64,000 nucleotides of DNA from Actinocorallia longicatena (GCF_039534125.1 NZ_BAAAUV010000009.1:1-64000); one strand, 5' to 3'; shown: positions 15,919 through 26,335, counted from the first letter of the stretch. Notes: a model not told the origin generated them from the sequence alone. Numbers and translations are program-made.

Positions 15919-16335
15919 ATGACCTTCTCTGTTGATGTCGTCGTACGCGGTTACGAGCTCGACACCCAGGGCCATCTCAACCAGGCCGTCTACCTCCAGT
16001 ACTGCGAGCACGCCCGCTGGGAGCTGCTGCGCGCGGCCGGGCTGCCGCAGGAGAAGCTGCTGGCGTCCGGGATCGGGCCGGTCCAGCTGGAGTGCACCCT
16101 GAGGTTCCGGCGCGAGCTGCGCGGCGGCGAGCGCGTCAAGGTCACCTGCGCCTTCGCCTACGGGCCCGGGAAGACCTTCACGATGGAGCAGCGGATCATC
16201 AAGGAGGACGGGACCGTCGCCGCCGAGGTCTCGGGCGTCGCGGGCATGCTCGACCTGGCCGAGCGCAGGCTGATCGCCGACCCGCGCGGGCATCTGGAGA
16301 GCCTGGCGGACAACCCCGGGCTTCTGACGGGCTGA
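15919..16335 (+). CDS. Acyl-CoA thioesterase, 4HBT/YbgC type
   Basis: A 138-residue hotdog-fold thioesterase. GYELDTQGHLNQAVYLQYCE carries the family's Asp-x-x-Gly-His-x-Asn active-site pattern near residue 16. LRFRRELRGGERV and KTFTMEQRII are the core strands. It hydrolyses acyl-CoA or acyl-ACP thioesters in the cytosol; chain specificity is unknown. The start ATG 15919 lies 9 nt beyond a sigmaR-like promoter, suggesting induction by thiol-oxidative stress. purB follows 24 bp downstream but has its own promoter. Confidence 0.9.
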   Translation: MTFSVDVVVRGYELDTQGHLNQAVYLQYCEHARWELLRAAGLPQEKLLASGIGPVQLECTLRFRRELRGGERVKVTCAFAYGPGKTFTMEQRIIKEDGTVAAEVSGVAGMLDLAERRLIADPRGHLESLADNPGLLTG

Positions 16336-16359
16336 ACAGGCCTAATAGAATCGGGGAAC

Positions 16360-17793
16360 GTGACTGCAAAGCCTCGTATCCCGAACGTCCTCGCCGGCCG
16401 CTACGCCTCTCCCGACCTGGCCCTCCTGTGGTCCCCCGAGCACAAGGTGGTGCTGGAGCGCCGGCTGTGGCTGGCCGTCCTGCGCGCCCAGGCCGCCCTC
16501 GGCATCGACGTTCCCGAGGCGGCTCTCGCCGACTACGAGCGGGTCCTGGAGCAGGTCGACCTGCCCTCCATCGCCGAACGCGAGAAGATCACCCGGCATG
16601 ACGTGAAGGCCAGGATCGAGGAGTTCAACGCTCTCGCCGGGCACGAGCACGTCCACAAGGGCATGACCTCGCGCGACCTCACCGAGAACGTCGAGCAGCT
16701 CCAGATCCGGCTGTCGCTGGAGCACTCCCGCGACCGGGTCGTGGCCGTGCTGGCCCGGCTCGGCACGCTGGCCGCCCAGTACTCCGAGACGGTCATCACC
16801 GGCCGATCGCACAACGTCGCGGCGCAGGCCACCACCCTCGGCAAGCGGTTCGCCTCGGCCGCCGACGAGCTCCTCGCCGCGTTCGCCCGGCTCGAGGACC
16901 TGATCGCCCGCTACCCGCTGCGCGGCATCAAGGGCCCGGTCGGCACCGCACAGGACATGCTCGACCTGCTCGGCGGCGACTCCGCCAAGCTCTCCGACCT
17001 CGAGTCGCGGGTCGCCGAGCACCTCGGCTTCGCCTCCGCGTTCACCTCGGTCGGCCAGGTCTACCCGCGCTCCCTCGACTTCGACGTCCTGTCGGCGCTG
17101 GTCCAGCTCGCCGCCGCGCCGTCCTCCCTGGCGAAGACGATCCGGCTGATGGCCGGGATCGAGCTGGTCACCGAGGGCTTCAAGGAGGGCCAGGTCGGCT
17201 CCTCGGCGATGCCGCACAAGATGAACACCCGCTCGTGTGAGCGCGTCAACGGGCTGATGGTCATCCTGCGCGGCTACTCCTCGATGACGGCCGAGCTCGC
17301 CGGCGACCAGTGGAACGAGGGCGACGTCTCCTGCTCCGTGGTCCGGCGGGTCGCCCTCCCCGACGCCTTCTTCGCCTTCGACGGCCTGATCGAGACGTTC
17401 CTGACCGTCCTGGACGAGTTCGGCGCCTTCCCCGCCGTCATCGGCCGTGAACTCGACCGTTACCTGCCCTTCCTGGCGACCACGAAGGTCCTCATGGCGG
17501 CCGTCAAGGCCGGGGTCGGACGCGAGGAGGCCCACGAGGCCATCAAGGAGCACGCCGTCGGCTCCGCCCTGGCCATGCGCGAGCAGGGCACCGCGGACAA
17601 CCAGCTCCTGGACCGGCTGGCCGCCGACCCGCGCCTCCCGCTGGACCGCGCCGCCCTCGACGCCCTCATGGCCGACCGGCTCTCCTTCACCGGCGCGGCG
17701 GCCGCCCAGGTCGCCGCCGTCGTCGAGCACATCGAGACCGTCGTCAAGCGCCACCCGGCGGCCGCCGCCTACTCCCCCGGCGCGATCCTCTAG
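16360..17793 (+). CDS. purB: Adenylosuccinate lyase
   Basis: A 477-residue fumarase/aspartase-superfamily enzyme that releases fumarate from SAICAR and adenylosuccinate in purine synthesis. Signature GSSAMPHKMN is present, with KGMTSRDLTEN and GRSHNVAAQATTLGKR in the active site. The length fits the actinobacterial PurB form. The GTG start sits 8 nt beyond a TAGAAT -10 box (16346-16351), so it is probably leaderless. The stop codon overlaps the stop of the convergent reductase gene. Confidence 0.97.
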   Translation: MTAKPRIPNVLAGRYASPDLALLWSPEHKVVLERRLWLAVLRAQAALGIDVPEAALADYERVLEQVDLPSIAEREKITRHDVKARIEEFNALAGHEHVHKGMTSRDLTENVEQLQIRLSLEHSRDRVVAVLARLGTLAAQYSETVITGRSHNVAAQATTLGKRFASAADELLAAFARLEDLIARYPLRGIKGPVGTAQDMLDLLGGDSAKLSDLESRVAEHLGFASAFTSVGQVYPRSLDFDVLSALVQLAAAPSSLAKTIRLMAGIELVTEGFKEGQVGSSAMPHKMNTRSCERVNGLMVILRGYSSMTAELAGDQWNEGDVSCSVVRRVALPDAFFAFDGLIETFLTVLDEFGAFPAVIGRELDRYLPFLATTKVLMAAVKAGVGREEAHEAIKEHAVGSALAMREQGTADNQLLDRLAADPRLPLDRAALDALMADRLSFTGAAAAQVAAVVEHIETVVKRHPAAAAYSPGAIL

Positions 17794-18344
17794 CTCACCA
17801 CGCGGTAGCGCAGGTGGGTGGCGTGCGGTGTGACCCGGGCGTCCAGGCACTCGAAGCCGTGGGGGACGGTTCCGGTGAACAGCCGGGTGCCGGAGCCGAG
17901 GGTGAACGGTGCGATCTGGAGGCGGAGCTCGTCCACGAGTCCCGCCTCCAGGGCCTGCCGGGTGACGTCGGCGCCCATGATGATCACGTGCCGGTCCCCC
18001 GCCGCCTCCCGCGCCCGCCGGACGGCCTCGGCGAGGTCCGCGGTGAAGGCGAACGAGGCGCTCTTCGCGGGAAGGTCGTCGCGGGTGCGGTGGGTGACGA
18101 CGAAGGACGGCACCGGGTAGGGCGTGTCGTTCCACTGCCCGAAGCCGACGTCGAAGGTGCGGCGGCCGAGGACCACCGCGCCCGCCGTGGCGAACGTCTC
18201 GGAGATGATCTCGCGGTCAGCGGGCGACGGGTCGAAGATCCAGTCATGCAGCCGTTCGCCGCCCGCTCCCATCGGCTGATCCGGGCCGACGTCCGGCCCC
18301 GTCATGAAGCCGTCGAGCGAGATCGTCACGTGTGCGTGCTGCAT
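17790..18344 (-). CDS. RibD C-terminal / dihydrofolate reductase-like protein
   Basis: A 184-residue protein of the DHFR-like RibD_C family: VTISLDGFMTGPD at the N-terminus, GAVVLGRRTFDVG (nucleotide-binding region), and a C-terminal ELRLQIAPFTLGSGTRLF. These proteins bind NADPH; the cellular substrate of this stand-alone form is unknown. ATG 18344 is preceded by AAGGGGA. The first 101 bp overlap the end of the upstream MFS gene in another frame on the same strand, so the two are surely co-transcribed. Confidence 0.88.
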   Translation of the reverse strand: MQHAHVTISLDGFMTGPDVGPDQPMGAGGERLHDWIFDPSPADREIISETFATAGAVVLGRRTFDVGFGQWNDTPYPVPSFVVTHRTRDDLPAKSASFAFTADLAEAVRRAREAAGDRHVIIMGADVTRQALEAGLVDELRLQIAPFTLGSGTRLFTGTVPHGFECLDARVTPHATHLRYRVVS

Positions 18345-19437
18345 CGGGATTCCCCTTCAGGGTGAGCGAGGCGAGGATGAGGACCGCGGTGAGAGCGTAG
18401 GCCGCGGGGTAGCCGGTGAGCCCCGCCGTGACGCCCAGGGCCGCCGCCCCCGCGCCCATCCCGGCGTCGAAGGCGAGGTTCCACAGGGCGCTGACGGTGC
18501 CGTAGCCGGAGGCGTCGACCCGGGAGAGCATCAGGGTGTAGGTGGCCGTCTGGGCGAGGCCGAAGCCGGTGCCGAACAGGGCCGCGGCGGCCAGCGGCGC
18601 GGGGCCGAGCAGGGCGGTGCCCGCGGCGCAGGCCACCAGGGCGGGCGCCACGAGCCGGGACGGCCCGTGCCGGTCGACCAGCCGCCCGCCCCACCAGCGG
18701 CCCGCGGTCATCGTGAGCGCCTGGAACAGCAGTGCGGCCGGGGCCGCCCGGCCCGCGGTGATCGGCAGGAACGTGATCGCCGCCCCGGCCGCCATGGCCG
18801 TCGCGCCGAACATCACCGACGGCCTGACCAGGGCCGGGCTCCGCAGGCCCGCCAGCATCCCGGCCTGGTCGCCGGTGCCGCGGCCGGGCAGGGCCGGCAG
18901 GCAGAACAGCCCGGTCATCGCGGCCAGGCCGCCGATCACGAAGACCGGGGTGAAGCCGATCGCGTGGGCCAGCCAGACGCCGAGCGGCAGGGCCAGCACC
19001 GCGGGGACCGCCGCGACGACCCCGGCCACCCCCAGCCCCTCCCCGCGCCGCCCCTCGGGCACGAGCAGCGGGACCAGCGCCCCGCCGACCACGACCACGA
19101 GGCCCGTGCCGAGGCCGCGGGCGAACGAGACCCCGCCGACCAGGGCGGCGGAGGTCCCGAGCGGGAGGAGCAGGGCGGGCAGGCCGAGCAGGAGCAGCCC
19201 GGCGCCGAGCACCGCCCGGTGGCCGAAGCGGGCCGTCAGGGCGGGGGTGGCGAGCTCGGCGGGGACCTGCGCCGCCAGCAGCAGCGCGGTGGCCGCCCCC
19301 GCCTCCGCCCGGCCCGCGCCGCCGCCGCTGACGTAGAGGGGCACCACCGAGAGCAGCAGGTAGAAACCGGTCAGTGCGCCGAAGGTGGCGGTGAACAGCA
19401 GGGCGAGCCGCCCGCTCACCAGTCGGGATGGGGTCAT
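18244..19437 (-). CDS. MFS transporter
   Basis: A 397-residue 12-helix major facilitator protein (LLFTATFGALTGFYLLLSVVPLYVSGG; FARGLGTGLVVVVGG; YTLMLSRVDASGYGTVSALWN). Probably an exporter of small molecules. ATG 19437 follows a TACGGT -10 box by 6 nt, so it is probably leaderless. The last ~30 residues are polar, beyond the final helix, and overlap the next gene by 101 bp. It diverges from a MocR regulator across only 47 bp and is a likely target of it. Confidence 0.87.
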   Translation of the reverse strand: MTPSRLVSGRLALLFTATFGALTGFYLLLSVVPLYVSGGGAGRAEAGAATALLLAAQVPAELATPALTARFGHRAVLGAGLLLLGLPALLLPLGTSAALVGGVSFARGLGTGLVVVVGGALVPLLVPEGRRGEGLGVAGVVAAVPAVLALPLGVWLAHAIGFTPVFVIGGLAAMTGLFCLPALPGRGTGDQAGMLAGLRSPALVRPSVMFGATAMAAGAAITFLPITAGRAAPAALLFQALTMTAGRWWGGRLVDRHGPSRLVAPALVACAAGTALLGPAPLAAAALFGTGFGLAQTATYTLMLSRVDASGYGTVSALWNLAFDAGMGAGAAALGVTAGLTGYPAAYALTAVLILASLTLKGNPDAARTRDDLARRLHDGAGRRPGSADGSGRRTAA

Positions 19438-19444
19438 ACCCGAA

Positions 19445-19476
19445 CCGTAGGGCGGTGGACCGGCCTCCGCTAAGGT
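19445..19476. promoter_or_regulatory. Back-to-back leaderless promoters of MFS and mocR
   Basis: TACGGT (read on the minus strand, 19450-19445) ends 7 nt before the MFS ATG. TAAGGT (19471-19476) ends 8 nt before the mocR ATG. Only 20 bp separate the two -10 boxes, so polymerases bound to each would overlap and one regulator-binding event could govern both genes. Confidence 0.6.
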
Positions 19477-19484
19477 CCAATTCC

Positions 19485-20861
19485 ATGTCCGTCGAGTGGG
19501 CCGGTTGGTCGCCGGAGCTGCTGGTGCGGCTGGACCGCGCGGGGCCGCTGCGCGTCCAGCTGGAGTCCGCGCTGCGGGAGGCGATCCGGTCGGGACGGCT
19601 CTCGCCCGGCGAGCGGCTGCCGTCGTCGCGGGCCATGGCGACGCGGCTCGGCGTCTCGCGCGGGCTCGTGCAGGAGGCCTTCGACCAGCTCAAGGCCGAG
19701 GGGTACCTGACGGCCAGGGCGGGTTCCGCGACCCGGGTCGCGGCGCTCTCGGCACCGCCCGCGCCGCCCGCCGTCCCGGCCGAGGCGCAGGACCCGCCGA
19801 TGCTCGCCGACCTCAGGGCCGGGGTCCCCGATCTGGCCTCGTTCCCGCGCGCCGACTGGGCGTGGGCGCAGCGCGAGGCCGCCAGGACGGCCCGCACCGC
19901 CGATCTGGGCTACGGTGATCCGCGCGGCGCCCGCGAGCTCCGCGAGGTGCTGGCGGCCTACCTGCGGCGGGTGCGGGGCCCCGCCGCCGACCCCGAGCAC
20001 CTCGTCATCTGCGGCGGCTTCGCGCAGGGGCTGATCCTCGGGCTGCGGGCCGCCGGGGCGCGCCGGGTGGCCCTCGAGGATCCCGGATACGACGCCGAGC
20101 TGCTGGAGGCGGCCGGCTGGCTCGGCGTGGAGACGGTGCCCGTCCCGGTCGACGAGGAGGGGATCGACGCCGGGGCGCTGCTCGCCTCGGGGGCCGACGC
20201 CGCCGTCCTCACCCCGGCCCACCAGTGGCCGACGGGGGTGGTGCTGTCGCCCGCGCGGCGCCGGGCGCTCGCCGCGACCGGCCTGCTCCTGATCGAGGAC
20301 GACTACGACGCCGAGTTCCGCTACGACCGCGAGCCCGTCGGCGTGCTCCAGGGGCTGGCCCCCGACCGCGTCCTGCTGATGGGCACGGTCTCCAAGTCGC
20401 TCGCCCCCGCGGTGCGGCTCGGCTGGATCCTCTGCCCGCCCGCCCTGGCCGGGGCCGTCGCCCGGCAGAAGGCGGTGCTCGACCGGGGCTCACCGCTGCT
20501 GGACCAGCTCGCGCTGGCCGCGCTGCTCGGCTCCGGCCGCTACGACCGTCATCTGCGGCGGACGCGCGCCCTGTACGCGGCGCGCCGCGAGGCCCTGGTC
20601 GCCTCGCTCGCCCTGCACGCCCCGCACGTCCGCCTGTCGGGACTGGCCGCGGGGTTCCACGCCGTCGCCCATCTGCCCGCGCACCTGTCCGAGGACGAGG
20701 TGATCGCCGCCGCCCGGGAGCGGGGCGTCGGGCTGTACGGCATGAGCGCGCACCGCTCGGACGGCGGCACGGCCCCGCCCCGGCTCGTCCTGGGCTTCGG
20801 GAACCTCCCGGAGCAGGTGATCCGGGAGGCCGTGCCGCTGGTCGCGCCGCTCCTACGCTGA
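19485..20861 (+). CDS. MocR-type (GntR-aminotransferase) transcriptional regulator
   Basis: A 458-residue fusion of an N-terminal GntR winged helix (LREAIRSGRLSPGERLPSSRAMATRLGVSR spread over residues about 24-53) and a fold-type I aminotransferase domain. The domain has VALEDPGYDAE, LIEDDYDAEFRYDR and the PLP-lysine in TVSKSLAPAVRLGW (Lys about 304). MocR proteins such as PdxR and GabR use PLP to regulate vitamin B6 or amino-acid genes. Here the closest candidate target is the divergent MFS gene. The start ATG 19485 was chosen by the family N-terminus and the TAAGGT box. Confidence 0.93.
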   Translation: MSVEWAGWSPELLVRLDRAGPLRVQLESALREAIRSGRLSPGERLPSSRAMATRLGVSRGLVQEAFDQLKAEGYLTARAGSATRVAALSAPPAPPAVPAEAQDPPMLADLRAGVPDLASFPRADWAWAQREAARTARTADLGYGDPRGARELREVLAAYLRRVRGPAADPEHLVICGGFAQGLILGLRAAGARRVALEDPGYDAELLEAAGWLGVETVPVPVDEEGIDAGALLASGADAAVLTPAHQWPTGVVLSPARRRALAATGLLLIEDDYDAEFRYDREPVGVLQGLAPDRVLLMGTVSKSLAPAVRLGWILCPPALAGAVARQKAVLDRGSPLLDQLALAALLGSGRYDRHLRRTRALYAARREALVASLALHAPHVRLSGLAAGFHAVAHLPAHLSEDEVIAAARERGVGLYGMSAHRSDGGTAPPRLVLGFGNLPEQVIREAVPLVAPLLR

Positions 20862-21461
20862 GACCCCGAAGTGCTCCGCCCGGACGCCCGGCTTCTCGAT
20901 CTCGTCCAGGACGGCCACCGCGAAGTCCGGATAGGTGATCCGCGCCTCGGCGTCGGCGGCCGCTCGCCGGTAGGTCCCGCCGCTCTCCCCCGTGTGGTCG
21001 AAGTCCCCCGACGGGCTGATCACCACCCAGTCGGCTCCGCTCTCCTTCAGCACCTCCGTCCCCGCCGCGTGGCCGAGGTAGAAGGCCCGGTACTCGTTCG
21101 GATAGCCCGGGGTGTCCATGAGCATCGTGCCGTCCGCGGTCTCCAGCACCGACGCCAGCCCGATCGCCACCAGGCGCGCCCCGCCGAGCCCCGCCGTCAG
21201 CGCCCGCGCCGCCGCCGGAAAGAACTCCCCGGCGGGAACCCCCAGATCGGCGGCCGCGTGCACGACCACGTCCTGCCCGCCGACCAGCCCCGCGACCACC
21301 GGCGCGTCGGTGACGTCCCCCGCCACCACCTCCCCGCCCACGCCCTCGGCCTTCCCCGGATCCCGCACCACCGCGGTCACCTCGTGCCCGCGTCCCACGG
21401 CCTCCGCCACGATCGCCCGCCCGGCCCGCCCACCCGCTCCGAAAACAATGATCTTCGCCAT
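20853..21461 (-). CDS. NAD(P)-binding SDR-like protein (NmrA/YwnB type)
   Basis: A 202-residue atypical short-chain dehydrogenase-like protein with an N-terminal GAGGRAGRAIV dinucleotide-binding motif, VTAVVRDPGKAEG, and no YxxxK catalytic pair. It resembles small NAD(P)H-sensing proteins such as YwnB. ATG 21461 is 7 nt after a TAGCGT -10 box, so it is probably leaderless. It diverges from an HxlR regulator, a pairing commonly seen for redox-responsive circuits. It overlaps the mocR 3' end by 9 bp. Confidence 0.85.
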   Translation of the reverse strand: MAKIIVFGAGGRAGRAIVAEAVGRGHEVTAVVRDPGKAEGVGGEVVAGDVTDAPVVAGLVGGQDVVVHAAADLGVPAGEFFPAAARALTAGLGGARLVAIGLASVLETADGTMLMDTPGYPNEYRAFYLGHAAGTEVLKESGADWVVISPSGDFDHTGESGGTYRRAAADAEARITYPDFAVAVLDEIEKPGVRAEHFGVSA

Positions 21462-21563
21462 GCCCCGAACGCTAGAACACCCCGTGGTTACCTCCGGGAT
21501 ACCTCCCATGAGACGGCTCTCTGATCGAGGTCGGGTATGAGCCGAGCGCGTAGCCTGGGTGGT

Positions 21564-21926
21564 ATGAGTGCGCTTCGGGCCGACATGTTCGATGAGCTGT
21601 GCCCCTCGACGGTGTCGCCGGTCAAGGTGGGCGACAAGTGGGGGGCGCTGGTCGTCCGGTGCCTGGAGGGCGGGCCGCGGCGGTTCTCCGAGCTGCGCGT
21701 GCCGCTGGCGCGGGTGACGCCCAAGGTGCTCACGCAGTCGCTGCGGACGCTGGAGCGCGACGGGCTCGTGGAGCGGAGCGTCGAGGGGCGCCGGGTCACC
21801 TACGCGCTGACGCCGCTCGGCCGCAGCCTGCTCGGGCCGCTGTCGGTGCTGTGCGCGTGGGCCGAGGAGCACTGGGACGAGCTCGTCGACGCCCGTGAGG
21901 AGGGCCTCGCCGCGCAGGGCCTGTGA
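21564..21926 (+). CDS. HxlR family winged-helix regulator
   Basis: A 120-residue HxlR-type regulator: CPSTVSPVKVGDKWGALVVRCLEGGPRRFSEL followed by the recognition region RVTPKVLTQSLRTLERDGL and wing RRVTYALTPLG. One cysteine (Cys about 13) precedes the DNA-binding core, in the position used by thiol- or aldehyde-sensing members such as HypR. ATG 21564 is 7 nt beyond a TAGCCT -10 box, suggesting a leaderless message. The divergent SDR-like gene is the probable target. Confidence 0.92.
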   Translation: MSALRADMFDELCPSTVSPVKVGDKWGALVVRCLEGGPRRFSELRVPLARVTPKVLTQSLRTLERDGLVERSVEGRRVTYALTPLGRSLLGPLSVLCAWAEEHWDELVDAREEGLAAQGL

Positions 21927-21962
21927 GGCGAGGAGCCCGAGAGACACCGAGCCTGGACGAGA

Positions 21963-22004
21963 AGGACGGCCCGGCCACCCCACCCCTGGGAGCCGGGCCG
22001 TCCT
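21963..22004. terminator. Bidirectional hairpin terminator
   Basis: AGGACGGCCCGGC (21963-21975) pairs perfectly with 21992-22004 around a 16-nt loop. It lies between the stops of the convergent hxlR-type and TauD-like genes. There is no long T run, as is common for high-GC terminators. Confidence 0.7.
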
Positions 22005-22012
22005 GGTCCAGG

Positions 22013-22900
22013 TTAGGCCGGTGTGTAGTGGCGCGCGTCGTCTCCTTCGAGAATGCGGGACTCTTCTCCCCCGATGTTCACCGGGACGTCACCCGCGACG
22101 GTCACCCGGCGGAGGTGGCGCGGCAGGTCGCCGTAGTCGTCGGGGGCGTAGTGCTGGGTGATGCGGTTGTCGAACAGGACCAGGTCGCCGGGCTGCCACT
22201 GGACGCGGAAGATGTTCTCCGGACGGATCACATAGGCCTGGAGCAGGTCGAGGATCGCCCGGGACTCCCGGTTGGACAGGCCGACGATCTGCTGGGCGAA
22301 CCCGCCGATGTACAGGCCGCGCTCCCCTGACTCGGGATGCACGCGGACGACCGGGTGGGCCGTGCGGTACTTCGTGGCGGTGAAGACCTTGCGGTGCTCC
22401 TGGCGCTGTTCGCTGTCGAACTGCGGCTGGACGTAGTCGTAGTCGTTGGTGTGGACCGCCCAGGCCTTGTCGGCGAACTCGCGCAGCGGGGCGGGGAGGT
22501 CGCTGTAGGCCGTCGCGGAGTTGGCGATGAGGGTGTTGCCGCCGTACGGCGGGACGATGATGCCGCGCAGCGTGCTGGCCTTCGGCGGGGTCCGGACGAA
22601 GGTGACGTCGGTGTGCCACTGGTTGGCGCGGATGCCCTCGTCGCCGTTGACCTCGAGGATCTGCGGCTGGCCCTCGACGGACGGGACGGTCGGGTGGGCC
22701 CCGGTCAGCGGCCCGAAGCGGGAGGCGAAGGCGACCTGCTCGGCGTCCTCCAGGTTCTGGCCGCGGAAGATCAGTGCCTTGTGCTCGAGCAGCGCGGCGT
22801 TGATCTCGGTGAACAGGCCGTCGTTGATCGTCCTGACGTCGAGGCCGACCACCTCGGCGCCGATGCGCCCGCCTGCCTTGCGGATGTCGAAATCGGTCAT
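22013..22900 (-). CDS. TauD/TfdA family Fe(II)/2-oxoglutarate dioxygenase
   Basis: A 295-residue dioxygenase with the iron facial triad HTDVTF (His-x-Asp) and the distal His in NRITQHYAPDDYGDLPRHLRRV, where the nearby Arg binds 2-oxoglutarate. The family includes taurine and alkylsulfate dioxygenases that oxidise a carbon next to sulfur to release sulfite. The N-terminus (GAEVVGLDVRTINDG) is typical. No sulfonate transporter is adjacent, so the substrate stays open. The gene begins at ATG 22900 behind GGAGGAG. An inverted repeat lies in its promoter. Confidence 0.9.
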   Translation of the reverse strand: MTDFDIRKAGGRIGAEVVGLDVRTINDGLFTEINAALLEHKALIFRGQNLEDAEQVAFASRFGPLTGAHPTVPSVEGQPQILEVNGDEGIRANQWHTDVTFVRTPPKASTLRGIIVPPYGGNTLIANSATAYSDLPAPLREFADKAWAVHTNDYDYVQPQFDSEQRQEHRKVFTATKYRTAHPVVRVHPESGERGLYIGGFAQQIVGLSNRESRAILDLLQAYVIRPENIFRVQWQPGDLVLFDNRITQHYAPDDYGDLPRHLRRVTVAGDVPVNIGGEESRILEGDDARHYTPA

Positions 22901-22911
22901 GGCGACTCCTC

Positions 22912-22937
22912 CCTAGTTTTCCTACTTGTTAACTAGG
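22912..22937. promoter_or_regulatory. Inverted repeat CCTAGTT-N12-AACTAGG
   Basis: Seven-base arms CCTAGTT (22912-22918) and AACTAGG (22931-22937) flank an AT-rich core in the 86-bp gap between the divergent TauD-like and glgX genes. The position, just upstream of the dioxygenase ribosome-binding site, suggests an operator. No regulator is assigned. Confidence 0.5.
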
Positions 22938-22986
22938 TTATGCAGAAACGTACGAACTGTCCATAGGGTCGGTAAGAATCAGTGGC

Positions 22987-25047
<2,061 letters not shown>

Positions 25048-25078
25048 ATCCGATGACACCTGATCATCCGTCCCTCAA

Positions 25079-25756
25079 TCATTTGATCTTCACTCCCTTA
25101 GCAATGGACACCGCGGTGGCCCGCGGCAGCTGCCTGGCCCAGACCATGACGACCAGCCCGGGGGCCTTCTGCCAGACGATCCGGTGCTCGTAGATGCCGC
25201 TGCTCCGGGCGGTCACCGTCACCGCCTCGCCGACCGGGAAGGGCAGTCTCTCCGTGGCGTCGATGCTCGGGGCGAGGGAGAAGGCGGCGACCGTCCGCGC
25301 CAGGTCCGTGTCGCCGCTGATCACCCATACCCGGACCCTCTTGGGACGGACGTCCGCGGTCCGGTAGGTGTAGACGGCGGACCACATCCGGGTGTCCGGC
25401 TGGTTCGCCTTGACCTCCGGCAGCGTTCCGTCCGCCGATGCGGCGGACGCGCCCATCCGCATGCCCTGCGGCAGGTCGCCCGGGGTCACCCGGTGACCGA
25501 GATCGCTCGGCCTGAGAACGAGGGGCCCCTGTGCGGTCTCGTCGACCTTCAGGTAGGCCACGACGGGCACGACGGCCAGCACCGCGGCCGCGGCCGCGCC
25601 GGCGAGCAGGAAGGAGGGGACGTTGCGGCGCCAGCGGCGCATCCCGGAGGTGTTCGCTATGACCCGCTCGGCGAGATCCGCCGGGAAGCTGAGATCGCGA
25701 ACCTCGGCCTCTACCGTGGCATGGATCAAGCTGTGGAGACGTTCGTCCGTGGTCAC
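25079..25756 (-). CDS. Single-pass membrane protein, probable anti-sigma partner of the SigE-type factor
   Basis: About 225 residues: a soluble N-terminal region (TTDERLHSLIHATVEAEVRDL), an RRWRRN stop-transfer patch, one transmembrane helix (FLLAGAAAAAVLAVVPVVAYL) and an extracytoplasmic domain. It has no classical zinc HCC motif. I chose GTG 25756 because it overlaps the sigma-factor stop as GTGA; GTG 25765 is also possible. Topology and coupling suggest it tethers or senses for the upstream ECF sigma factor. The soluble domain is not recognised. Confidence 0.7.
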   Translation of the reverse strand: MTTDERLHSLIHATVEAEVRDLSFPADLAERVIANTSGMRRWRRNVPSFLLAGAAAAAVLAVVPVVAYLKVDETAQGPLVLRPSDLGHRVTPGDLPQGMRMGASAASADGTLPEVKANQPDTRMWSAVYTYRTADVRPKRVRVWVISGDTDLARTVAAFSLAPSIDATERLPFPVGEAVTVTARSSGIYEHRIVWQKAPGLVVMVWARQLPRATAVSIAKGVKIK

Positions 25757-26271
25757 TGCTCCCACCTCGCCATCGTCTGCTCCTGCAGGGCCAGTTGTTC
25801 ACGGAGGGCTCGCACGGCCCGGTGGCCCTGGCTCTTGACGGTCCCCAGGGACACGCCCATGATCTGAGCCGTCTCGGCCTCGGTGAGCCCCTCCCAGTAC
25901 CGCAGGACCACGACCGTGCGCTGACCCTGCGGCAGGTTGTTCAGGGCCCGGCGGACCGCGTCCCTCGTGACGACCGCGTCGAAGGGCAGGTAGCTGGCTT
26001 CCCACCCCTCCTCTGGAAGCCCCACGATCTCGGGCCTGCGCTGCTTGGCCCGCCAGCCGTCCTTCACCGCGTTGACGATGCTGCGGCGCAGGTACCACTC
26101 CGGGTCGCCATGTGCCGCGATCTTCGCCCAGCGTGGATAGGCCCGTTCCAGGACGTTCTGCAGCACGTCCTCCGCGTGGTGGCGGTCCCCGGAGAGTGCG
26201 GTGGCGAAGCGCAGCAGACCCAGCCCGCGCGTTCGCACGAACTGGGTGAAGGCAATTTCGCCCTCTTTCAC
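25753..26271 (-). CDS. SigE-family ECF RNA polymerase sigma factor
   Basis: A 172-residue ECF sigma factor. Region 2 is FVRTRGLGLLRFATALSGDRHHAEDVLQNVL, with the usual DAED-like helix. Region 4 is LPQGQRTVVVLRYWEGLTEAETAQIMGVSLGTVKSQGHRA, spread over residues about 115-155. These features match the actinobacterial SigE family. It starts at GTG 26271 after GGGGAGATG; an upstream in-frame GTG lacks a ribosome-binding site. It is translationally coupled to the membrane protein downstream. CACGCGAA direct repeats at 26311 and 26330 lie in its promoter. Confidence 0.92.
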   Translation of the reverse strand: MKEGEIAFTQFVRTRGLGLLRFATALSGDRHHAEDVLQNVLERAYPRWAKIAAHGDPEWYLRRSIVNAVKDGWRAKQRRPEIVGLPEEGWEASYLPFDAVVTRDAVRRALNNLPQGQRTVVVLRYWEGLTEAETAQIMGVSLGTVKSQGHRAVRALREQLALQEQTMARWEQ

Positions 26272-26335
26272 ACCATCTCCCCTCGAAGCCTCACAGAGCA
26301 GTACACGTCTCACGCGAACCAAGGGTTGTCACGCG

